From Lentisphaeria bacterium (GTDB lineage Bacteria; Verrucomicrobiota; Lentisphaeria; Victivallales; UBA1829): DNA of 9,797 bases. How positions within the stretch are numbered: position 1 is the first letter of the stretch; each line of letters opens with the position of its first letter. Under the pieces are notes generated by a model. It ran no database searches, was not told where the DNA came from, and was given only the letters and a program-made list of their open reading frames with translations. Shown in pieces: positions 1-5,695 of this stretch. The position numbers were made by a program, and so were the translations under genes. The stretch spans positions 1-9,797 of the forward strand of contig JAFTIQ010000085.1 of assembly GCA_017456805.1 (NCBI GenBank), read 5' to 3'.

Positions 1-315
1 ATGCACCTCCGCGACAGCTTCATTCCCATCTATTCCAAGATGGTTTACAATGGTTTCTGGTATGCTCCCGAACGCGAAATGCTTCAGGTTGCAATCACCG
101 AAAGCCAGAAGTTTGTCACAGGCGATGTCCGCGTGAAACTTTACAAGGGCGCTTGCCATGTCACCGGAAGACGGTCTGAATACAGCCTTTACGATGACAA
201 GATCGCATCTTTCGAAGCAGAAGATGTTTACGATCAGAAGAATGCAACCGGCTTCATCAAGCTGAATGCACTCCGTCTGAGCGTGCTTGCAAACAGCAAA
301 CAGCGCAGATACTGA
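1..315 (+). CDS. argG: Argininosuccinate synthase, C-terminal part (gene begins before the window)
   Basis: This is the last ~104 residues of argininosuccinate synthase, the cytosolic enzyme that joins citrulline and aspartate using ATP in arginine synthesis. The sequence shows the conserved C-terminal stretch of the family: [13 protein letters not shown] near the start, [13 protein letters not shown] and SEYSLYDD in the middle, and [19 protein letters not shown] near the end. The full family protein is about 400 residues, so roughly three quarters lies upstream. The ATG at position 1 is therefore an internal methionine in an open frame and not the start. The stop is TGA at 313-315, followed 10 bases later by a strong intrinsic terminator, so argG ends its transcription unit. 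Identification is secure from motif recognition. Confidence 0.95.
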   Translation: MHLRDSFIPIYSKMVYNGFWYAPEREMLQVAITESQKFVTGDVRVKLYKGACHVTGRRSEYSLYDDKIASFEAEDVYDQKNATGFIKLNALRLSVLANSKQRRY

Positions 316-325
316 TTCTGAACCC

Positions 326-359
326 AAAGATCCCGGGCGCGTACCGGGATCTTTTTTTA
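326..359 (+). terminator. Strong rho-independent terminator after argG
   Basis: A perfect 11-bp inverted repeat (AAAGATCCCGG at 326-336 and CCGGGATCTTT at 344-354) closes a 7-base loop and runs directly into a T tract (352-358). The A-rich base before the stem pairs with part of the T tract. It begins 10 bases after the argG stop and ends 14 bases before the uppP start codon. Confidence 0.93.
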
Positions 360-372
360 TGGAACGGATCCC

Positions 373-1206
373 ATGTTTCTCTATTTATACGCCATCATTC
401 AGGGAATTGTACAGGGAATTACAGAGCTTCTTCCGATCAGCAGCACGGCTCATTTGAAGATCGTGAACCGGATCATTACTGCCTGCGGAGGATCTGCTCC
501 CTCGGAACAGTTCAATAATATGTTTGACGTAGTGATCCAGCTGGGATCCATTCTTGCATTTCTTGTTTATTTTCACGAAAAACTGATTCCCTCAGATATG
601 TTCCGGAAGAAAGATGTGTTCCGGAACACCACGTCTCTCTGGTTCAAAAGCGGAATCGGTTTGATTCCGACAGCCATTGCCGGATTTTTGTTTGCAGATT
701 ATGTGGAACAGCTTGGTTTGAAGACATTTATCATGACTCTTCTTCTGGGAGGAGTGATTCTTCTTTTTCTGGAAAGCCGGAAAAAGACGGATGTTCCCCG
801 GATCGAATCCATTGAAAATTTCTCCTGTACCCGGGCGTTTTGCGTAGGATTGTTTCAGTGCCTTGCCTTGATTCCGGGAACTTCCCGATCTGCTGCAACG
901 ATCATCGGCGGACTGTTTCTGGGAGCCTCCCGTCCGCTGGCAGTGGAGTTTTCCTTCTTTCTGGCGATTCCGACCATGGTTGCAGCTTCCGGCTATTCCC
1001 TGCTGAAGCATGGGGGAAATCTCAGCGGAGAAGAGTGGATCGCGGTTGGGATCGGTTTTATCGTCTCCTTCTTTGTATCCTGGGCGACCGTTATTCTGTT
1101 TATGAAGTATATCCGGAGCAAAGATTTCAAGCCGTTCGGCTGGTACCGGATCGGGCTGGCGGCAGTATTGACCGTTCTGCTTTTGAGCGGTGTGCTTACA
1201 AATTGA
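373..1206 (+). CDS. uppP: Undecaprenyl-diphosphate phosphatase UppP (BacA family)
   Basis: This is an integral inner-membrane enzyme that removes a phosphate from undecaprenyl diphosphate, recycling the lipid carrier for peptidoglycan and LPS sugars; overexpression of the family gives bacitracin resistance. The 277-residue length matches the family (E. coli 273). The (E/Q)xxxE motif is QGITE at residues 14-18, followed by LPISSTAH (20-27) with the catalytic-region Ser/His, then FDVVIQLGSILA (51-62), and the second active-site motif PGTSRSAAT (168-176) with the conserved Arg172. Many hydrophobic segments are visible. Two family variations are the first acidic residue as Gln14 (allowed by the known motif) and Ala174 where Gly is usual. 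The start ATG at 373 has only a weak upstream GGA (361-363). The gene is convergent with recN with no intervening base. Confidence 0.95.
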   Translation: MFLYLYAIIQGIVQGITELLPISSTAHLKIVNRIITACGGSAPSEQFNNMFDVVIQLGSILAFLVYFHEKLIPSDMFRKKDVFRNTTSLWFKSGIGLIPTAIAGFLFADYVEQLGLKTFIMTLLLGGVILLFLESRKKTDVPRIESIENFSCTRAFCVGLFQCLALIPGTSRSAATIIGGLFLGASRPLAVEFSFFLAIPTMVAASGYSLLKHGGNLSGEEWIAVGIGFIVSFFVSWATVILFMKYIRSKDFKPFGWYRIGLAAVLTVLLLSGVLTN

Positions 1207-2865
1207 TCATGCTTTTTTGTTGAGAACGGCGCCGGCATGTTTGAGAGCGGCAGCCCCGCCGCCGAGCATACGGGCAATTTCTGCAATTCTGGCTTTTCCG
1301 GTGACTTCTGAAACCGTTGTTTCCGCAGTGTCGGCGGAGGTGATTTTTTCCACTTTGAAATGTTTCTCTGCGCAAGCTGCCACCTGGGGCAGGTGGGAGA
1401 TGGAGATAATTTGTTTCCGCTGAGCAAGTTTTGCCAATTCTTCGCCGACAGTAACGGCAGTTTCCCCGCCGATATTGGCATCGATCTCGTCAAAAACAAG
1501 AGTTGGGATCCTGTCTGCTCCGGCAAGAACGGTTTTCAAAGCAAGCATGACACGGCAGAGTTCTCCGCTGCTTGCCACTTCCCGCAAGGGGAGGGCGCGG
1601 ACTCCCGGATTGGCAGAAAAGAGGAATTCGATTTTATCCGAACCTGTGCTGCCCGGGGTTCCGTTTTCAAAAGAGATCCGGAACTCGGACCGTTTGAAGC
1701 CCAGTTTTTCCAGTTCTTTTTTCAATTGGGCTTCTAAATGTTCCGCAGCGTTTTTTCTGGCTTCGGAAAGACGCTTGCAAATTTTCCGGTGACCGGCTTC
1801 TGCTTCGGCGACTTTCTGCTCAGCTTTCTCTCTTGCAAACTCGGAATTTTCAAAAATATCCAGTCTGTTTTTTGCTTCTTTCAAATATTCCAGTACATTT
1901 TCAAGGGTTGGTCCGAACTTCCGTTTCAAGGTTTGCAGATCCCGGATCCGTTCTTCCATTGCGGCAAAGGTTTCCGCATCCAGATCCACGGTTTCTGCGT
2001 GACTTGAGATCTCATCGGAGAGGTTCCGGATGGAATCTGAGATCAGTTCCAGCTGTTCCTGGAATTGCAGCGCATGTTCTTCATCGACCCGTTCCAGAGA
2101 ATGGAGAAGCCTCCGGATCGCCGCAAGACGTTCCAGGAGGGATTCTTCTGATTCTGTCAGGAGCCCGATCACGGAAGAGGAGAGTTCCAGGATCTCTCTC
2201 GAATTGGCTGCTGCGGAATGGATTTTTGCGATTTCAGCATCTTCTCCGGGCTTCGGATTGACTTTTTCAATGTGTTCCACATCGATCCGGAACCGTTCTG
2301 CCTCAAAGGAGGACGGCATATTTTTCAGAAGAGCTTCTTTTTCTTTCAGGGCATCGGTGTAAATTTTCCATGCGTCACTGCACTCTGCCAGCAATTCCTG
2401 ATTTCCGGTAAAGCGGTCAAGAGAAAAAAGCTGCTCTGCGGGATTCAGGAGTGTGACCGTTGCGGAAGCTCCATGAATGTCCGCCAGATACGCACCGAGA
2501 GAGGTCAGCAGCTTGGAATTTGCGGCTGAGGCGTTGACGAAAATTTTTCCTCCGGAGGGGGTAAAGACCCGTTTGATGAGAAGATTATCCCCGTCACACT
2601 GTTCAACCCCGGCATCATCAAGGATCTGATTGATCCGTTCCAATGAATCGGGATCGACAGAAAACATTCCGGAGATTTCGCACCGTTCGGAGCCTTCCCG
2701 GATCGCATTTTTTTCAAATCTGGCACCCAAAAGGAGACGGAGTCCACCCATGAGGACGGATTTTCCTGCGCCGGTTTCTCCGGTTACGGCGTTAAAGCCG
2801 GAAGAGAAATCCAGCGCGGCATCGCTGACCAGCGCGAGATTTCTGATATGAAGCCACTTCAGCAT
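1207..2865 (-). CDS. recN: DNA repair protein RecN (SMC-like ATPase)
   Basis: RecN is a cytosolic SMC-family ATPase that acts at DNA double-strand breaks in RecA-dependent repair. At 552 residues it matches E. coli RecN (553). The N-terminal head half has Walker A GETGAGKS at 29-36. A long helical, charged, coiled-coil-like middle runs about 155-390. The C-terminal head half has signature ASSGELCR (431-438), Walker B TLVFDEIDANIGG (455-467) and the switch region ISHLPQVAA (489-497). Odd points are that the family motif HGQHxHQ is HGASATV here (131-137), and the signature carries Ser433 where the usual motif has Gly. The ATG at 2865 gives the typical MLxxLxIRNLALV beginning. It sits 6 bases after the lipoprotein gene's stop, with no clear Shine-Dalgarno, suggesting coupling to upstream translation. 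No LexA-like box was obvious; transcription probably comes from the lpxA promoter. Confidence 0.94.
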   Translation of the reverse strand: MLKWLHIRNLALVSDAALDFSSGFNAVTGETGAGKSVLMGGLRLLLGARFEKNAIREGSERCEISGMFSVDPDSLERINQILDDAGVEQCDGDNLLIKRVFTPSGGKIFVNASAANSKLLTSLGAYLADIHGASATVTLLNPAEQLFSLDRFTGNQELLAECSDAWKIYTDALKEKEALLKNMPSSFEAERFRIDVEHIEKVNPKPGEDAEIAKIHSAAANSREILELSSSVIGLLTESEESLLERLAAIRRLLHSLERVDEEHALQFQEQLELISDSIRNLSDEISSHAETVDLDAETFAAMEERIRDLQTLKRKFGPTLENVLEYLKEAKNRLDIFENSEFAREKAEQKVAEAEAGHRKICKRLSEARKNAAEHLEAQLKKELEKLGFKRSEFRISFENGTPGSTGSDKIEFLFSANPGVRALPLREVASSGELCRVMLALKTVLAGADRIPTLVFDEIDANIGGETAVTVGEELAKLAQRKQIISISHLPQVAACAEKHFKVEKITSADTAETTVSEVTGKARIAEIARMLGGGAAALKHAGAVLNKKA

Positions 2866-2871
2866 AAAGGA

Positions 2872-3417
2872 TCAGCGATTGAAATATCTGTAGTTTTTCT
2901 CACTGAATTTTGCGATTCCGTTGGCAGTTGCCTGGTCAATGGGACCTTCCAGGATGACAGTAACGCTTCCGGTTTTTTCATCAATATCATCGGGATTCGG
3001 GATTTTCGGCATGAAGGCACGGTAGTAAACACCATCGATGACCAGACCAAGCTTTTCCCCTCTGTACTGTACCGCGATACTGGACCAGAGCATCTGACCG
3101 CGCTTGTCCAGATGAAGCACCAGATCGAAAAATCCAGGATCATCATCCCGGATTGCAAGATCAACTTTCTTGATGTTCCGGGTATGGAGGAAGGGGTTGA
3201 CATTGACACAAACCACTCCGCCGGAGAAGGTATCGATATCCCGTTCCAGATCTTCGCCTCTGCGGTAGCGGACGATTCTGTGGACAGAAATGACATATTC
3301 CGGGTCAGTGGGGTTCATGGATTCTTCCATTTCCTGAATCGCCTTGTCGAGATCACAACCGGTTCCGGTCAGGAGAGTCAAAAGGGCGAAAAGGGGGAAC
3401 AAAAAGAGCTTTTTCAT
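2872..3417 (-). CDS. Small lipoprotein with a SecD P1-head-like domain (function unknown)
   Basis: This is a 181-residue exported protein of unknown function. It begins with Lys-Lys and a hydrophobic signal segment (residues 3-18) leading to TGTGC at 17-21, an imperfect lipobox with Cys21 as the probable lipidated residue. Asp22 follows, the residue that in E. coli favours inner-membrane retention. After a short linker, residues ~67-176 resemble the P1 head subdomain of SecD/SecDF: LHLDKRG (101-107), GEKLGLVIDGVYY (120-132) and VILEGPIDQATANGIAKF (154-171) mirror the SecD pattern of LD-x-x-G, G-x-LAIVLDG and ISG-x-(F/I)-x-x-x-x-A. No other SecD part or transmembrane channel is present. The gene lies between lpxA (11-base gap) and recN (6-base gap) in the same operon. 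The lipoprotein call is fairly sure; the SecD likeness is read by eye and needs a profile search. Confidence 0.8.
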   Translation of the reverse strand: MKKLFLFPLFALLTLLTGTGCDLDKAIQEMEESMNPTDPEYVISVHRIVRYRRGEDLERDIDTFSGGVVCVNVNPFLHTRNIKKVDLAIRDDDPGFFDLVLHLDKRGQMLWSSIAVQYRGEKLGLVIDGVYYRAFMPKIPNPDDIDEKTGSVTVILEGPIDQATANGIAKFSEKNYRYFNR

Positions 3418-3426
3418 AAGTATTTA

Positions 3427-3430
3427 CCTC
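3427..3430 (-). promoter_or_regulatory. Ribosome binding site of the lipoprotein gene, overlapping the lpxA stop
   Basis: On the minus strand the lpxA stop codon TGA runs into GAGG (TGAGGT), 9 bases before the ATG at 3417. The Shine-Dalgarno thus shares bases with the lpxA stop, which supports this start and suggests that ribosomes finishing lpxA help initiate the next gene. Confidence 0.7.
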
Positions 3431-4265
3431 ACATTCTTGCGTTGAGGGCATCCCTCTGTTCTTCCGTCAATCCGGCAAATTTCGGATTTCCGGGCATGAT
3501 ACCGCGTTTGGATTCCTTGATAAAGTTGCAGAAATGAGCGACTTCCGGCACTTGCATCATTTCGGGATCTGCTTCGATTTTAGCGATCGCATTTGTTCCG
3601 TTGAGCCCATCGAAGAAATAAGTCTTGATGGCGCGGCGGATCATCAGCCGTTTTACATTGTCGAACCCTGCTCTGCGGAGCCCGATGACGTTGGGACCGG
3701 TGATGAAGTTGAATTCACGAAGCATGGAGAACGGGGGGACATCCTGTCCGATCATTGCTTCCGGTCCGATCATGGCAAGTGCACCGATCCGGCAGAACTG
3801 ATGGATCTTCACATATCCGGAAAGCACGGCACCGGCGCCGATCTGAACGTGTCCGGTCAGAGCTGTATGGTTGGAAATTGTAACTCTGTCACCGATCACA
3901 CAATCGTGTGCGACATGGACGAATGCCTGAAGCAGAACATGGTTTCCGATTACTGTTTTCAGGAAATCGAATGGGGGCCGGTGGATGGTGACGTATTCAC
4001 GGATCACGGTGTCGGATCCGATTTCTGTGTAAGAAACGATTCCGCGGGTGAAGCGGTGATCCTGGGGTTCGCCGATATAGGTTCCGAAATAGATCCGGCA
4101 GCGGGGACCGATGGTCGTATATTGTCCGATTTTGACATGGGCATCGATATAACAGTTATCGCCGATGGTGACATCGTCCTCGATCACGGTATAGGGTCCG
4201 ATCTCCACATTTTCTCCGATCACAGCTTTCGGAGAGATCACAGCCGTTGGATGGATATTTGACAT
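3429..4265 (-). CDS. lpxA: Acyl-ACP--UDP-N-acetylglucosamine O-acyltransferase LpxA
   Basis: LpxA transfers a 3-hydroxyacyl chain from acyl carrier protein to the 3-OH of UDP-GlcNAc, the first step of lipid A synthesis, in the cytosol. The 278 residues (E. coli 262) begin with left-handed beta-helix hexapeptide repeats and end in a helical C-terminal part. Catalytic HVAHD is at 117-121 (His120 = E. coli His125); His139 and His155 fall exactly where E. coli His144 and His160 do, and HQFC and AMIGQDVPPF are conserved. Gln68-Asp69 match the nucleotide/acyl-binding QD. The position equivalent to the E. coli hydrocarbon ruler Gly173 is Pro168. The loop after VTIHR is PPFDFL and not the usual glycine-rich sequence. 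GAGG sits 9 bases before the ATG. The gene is not beside lpxD, fabZ or lpxB here but leads an operon with a lipoprotein and recN. Confidence 0.95.
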   Translation of the reverse strand: MSNIHPTAVISPKAVIGENVEIGPYTVIEDDVTIGDNCYIDAHVKIGQYTTIGPRCRIYFGTYIGEPQDHRFTRGIVSYTEIGSDTVIREYVTIHRPPFDFLKTVIGNHVLLQAFVHVAHDCVIGDRVTISNHTALTGHVQIGAGAVLSGYVKIHQFCRIGALAMIGPEAMIGQDVPPFSMLREFNFITGPNVIGLRRAGFDNVKRLMIRRAIKTYFFDGLNGTNAIAKIEADPEMMQVPEVAHFCNFIKESKRGIMPGNPKFAGLTEEQRDALNARM

Positions 4266-4353
4266 CTGACAGTTCCTCTTGTAAGTATGTTAAAAATGTT
4301 ATAAGCAGTATTGCAGAAGGCAGTTCATTCCCTGCGGGAAAACCTTCTATGGA

Positions 4354-4381
4354 ATTATACCCTCATTTTCCCGAAAAACAA
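4354..4381 (-). promoter_or_regulatory. Candidate sigma-70-type promoter for lpxA operon
   Basis: On the minus strand a perfect TATAAT (complement of 4354-4359) lies 16 bases downstream of TTGTTT (complement of 4376-4381), which keeps only the TTG of the -35 consensus. Transcription would start near 4347, giving an lpxA leader of about 80 bases that contains the 4328-4340 hairpin. The -10 is strong and the -35 weak. Confidence 0.5.
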
Positions 4382-4474
4382 GTCAGAAACAAGGAAAAAT
4401 AGATGTTTTTTTCGTGAAATAGCGGAAAAGCATGCAGTTTTTTCATCAAATCGAAAAGTTTTTGTTTCCTCTAT

Positions 4475-4503
4475 TTGAAAAAACAGTATTTCAGATGTAG
4501 ATT
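4475..4503 (+). promoter_or_regulatory. Candidate sigma-70-type promoter for the 4556-7574 operon
   Basis: TTGAAA (4475-4480) is five of six bases from the -35 consensus. It is followed after 17 bases by TAGATT (4498-4503), four of six to the -10 consensus. The start would be near 4510, about 45 bases before the ATG at 4556. In AT-rich DNA such matches arise by chance, so this is tentative. Confidence 0.35.
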
Positions 4504-4544
4504 ACCGGAAAGAAAACAGTAGGGATTTGTGAAAAGATCACGGC

Positions 4545-4550
4545 GGAGAA
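4545..4550 (+). promoter_or_regulatory. Ribosome binding site that fixes the start at 4556
   Basis: GGAGAA lies with GGAG ending 7 bases before the ATG at 4556, which is ideal spacing. The alternative GTG at 4529 is preceded only by AGGGA, 3 bases away, so the ATG is preferred. Confidence 0.65.
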
Positions 4551-4555
4551 AATTT

Positions 4556-5032
4556 ATGGCAAATAAAGTGGAATATTCCTGCAAGAGAAAGAAAGATTTT
4601 ATTACAACGACAGCGATACTGATGTTTTTGCTGATCTGTATTTTTGAATTGTACCTGATCGTTGTCCTGCCGATTCAGCTGCAGCGTCAGAACGCAATGG
4701 CATTTCAGGTCAAAAAACAGGAAATGCTTATGATGACGGAGCTGCTCCGGTACCGGACAAGAATGGCAAAGCCGAAGAATCAGCTTCAGGAATGTGAAGT
4801 CCAGCTGGTGGTGTCCAGTTTGGATTCCGTTGTCCGCTTTATCCGCAGAAATGTGGAAACCATCACAATAGAACAGGTGGATGAGGCAACAGCCATCCTC
4901 CGGCGTCTGGAAAAATTGACTGCTCCCTGGGAGAAGGGGGAATATCATTTTGCCGCCCATGATTTTGATACTCAGCCGATTTTGAAAAGTATTGAAGCAA
5001 AATTCGATCAGGCAGAGTCTCAAGCTCAGTGA
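4556..5032 (+). CDS. Unrecognised single-pass inner-membrane protein
   Basis: This is a 158-residue protein that I do not recognise. A basic N-terminus (KRKK at 10-13) precedes one hydrophobic segment at about 15-40, so by the positive-inside rule the N-terminus should face the cytoplasm and the remaining ~118 residues the periplasm. The C-terminal part is charged and looks mostly helical, with possible coiled-coil stretches at about 45-75 and 100-122; it has no Cys pairs or catalytic motif that I can name. The overall plan (short cytoplasmic tail, one anchor, small helical periplasmic domain) recalls small envelope or division accessory proteins, but nothing specific supports that. It is the first gene of an apparent operon, 33 bases before nth. 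The start at ATG 4556 is chosen over GTG 4529 on ribosome-binding-site spacing. Confidence 0.75.
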   Translation: MANKVEYSCKRKKDFITTTAILMFLLICIFELYLIVVLPIQLQRQNAMAFQVKKQEMLMMTELLRYRTRMAKPKNQLQECEVQLVVSSLDSVVRFIRRNVETITIEQVDEATAILRRLEKLTAPWEKGEYHFAAHDFDTQPILKSIEAKFDQAESQAQ

Positions 5033-5065
5033 ATCCTGCCCCTTTTGGAGAAGGAATATTCGGAA

Positions 5066-5695
5066 ATGGCGCGATTGAGTCAGACAGAACAGGTTTATGA
5101 TGCCCTTCTGGAGGCGCATGGTCCCCAGCAATGTTTTCTTGTTCACAACTCTGCGCTTCAGCTTTTGATCGCCACGATCCTCTCCGCTCAATGCACGGAT
5201 AAAACCGTCAATAACGTAACAGTTGAGCTTTTCCGGAAATATCCGGATGCTGCATCTTTTGCCAATGCTCTTCCCGGGGAATTGGAACAGGATATCCATG
5301 CCTGCGGATATTACCGGGCGAAGGCGGCACATATCATTGCGGCATGTTCCAGAATCTGTTCTGATTACAATGGAGAGGTTCCGGATTCTATGGAAGAATT
5401 GACGAAACTTCCCGGGGTCGGGCGCAAGACTGCCAATGTGGTTCTGGGGGACTTCTTTCAGATTCCCGGGTTCCCGGTGGATACTCATGTGATCCGGCTT
5501 TCCAACCGGATCGGACTTTGCAGGACGGTTGATCCGGTAAAGATCGAATCGATTCTCTGCGGGAAAACCGCACCGGAAAAGTGGGCACAGTTCTCTCATC
5601 TTCTGATCATTCACGGCAGACGCCGCTGTATGGCGCGGAAACCGGATTGTGCCAATTGCGAAATATCTGCTTTATGTAAAAAACGAGGTGTGTAA
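5066..5695 (+). CDS. nth: Endonuclease III (DNA glycosylase/AP lyase)
   Basis: Nth removes oxidised pyrimidines from DNA and cuts the resulting abasic site, initiating base excision repair. From ATG 5066 it has 209 residues, against 211 in E. coli. Visible are LLIATILSAQCTD near residues 33-45; the helix-hairpin-helix LPGVGRKTANVVL at 115-127 with catalytic Lys121; the GFPVDTHVIRL region with catalytic Asp139; and the 4Fe-4S cysteines Cys188, Cys195, Cys198 and Cys204 spaced C-x6-C-x2-C-x5-C. All key residues are present. An in-frame TTG at 5045 would add seven residues; the ATG is preferred because AAGGAA lies 9 bases before it and its length fits the family. The stop overlaps the next start (TAATG), so downstream translation is probably coupled. 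Confidence 0.95.
   Translation: MARLSQTEQVYDALLEAHGPQQCFLVHNSALQLLIATILSAQCTDKTVNNVTVELFRKYPDAASFANALPGELEQDIHACGYYRAKAAHIIAACSRICSDYNGEVPDSMEELTKLPGVGRKTANVVLGDFFQIPGFPVDTHVIRLSNRIGLCRTVDPVKIESILCGKTAPEKWAQFSHLLIIHGRRRCMARKPDCANCEISALCKKRGV

Larger units (their letters stand above)
4266..4555. other. AT-rich divergent intergenic region
   Basis: These 290 bases lie between the divergent lpxA and membrane-protein genes and are visibly richer in A and T than the flanking genes, with several runs of five or more A or T. I find no convincing small gene or RNA gene. The region holds one candidate promoter per strand, a small perfect hairpin (TTCCC at 4328-4332, GGGAA at 4336-4340, 3-base loop) that would lie in the lpxA leader, and Shine-Dalgarno sites for both genes (4275-4278 minus strand; 4545-4548 plus strand). 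Confidence 0.75.

Noticed and set aside
1..3. ATG at position 1 as the true start of the first gene
   Set aside because: The visible residues match only the C-terminal quarter of argininosuccinate synthase, so the ATG is internal and the gene starts upstream of the window.
1207..1225. T run just after uppP as a rho-independent terminator
   Set aside because: No stable stem lies immediately before the T run, and the run is the reverse complement of the Lys-Lys codons at the end of recN.
3534..4262. Open frame on the plus strand (242 codons) opposite lpxA
   Set aside because: Its regular Asp/Gly/His spacing is the mirror of LpxA hexapeptide-repeat codons, not an independent repeat protein.
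4401..4470. T- and A-rich runs as terminators or a replication/partition element
   Set aside because: No GC-rich stem precedes the T runs and no iterated motif or DnaA-box cluster was found; this is simply AT-rich spacer.
4529..4555. GTG start for the membrane protein, adding nine basic residues
   Set aside because: The candidate ribosome binding site before it is only 3 bases away, while the ATG at 4556 has GGAG at ideal spacing. It cannot be fully excluded.
5045..5065. TTG start for nth
   Set aside because: It would add seven residues not typical of the family; the ATG at 5066 gives the expected length and has AAGGAA upstream.
4538..5614. Long open frame on the minus strand (358 codons) antisense to the membrane-protein gene and nth
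   Set aside because: It lies opposite nth, which has every catalytic and Fe-S residue, and its translation is rich in Cys, His, Phe and Arg with no recognisable domain; it is a shadow frame.
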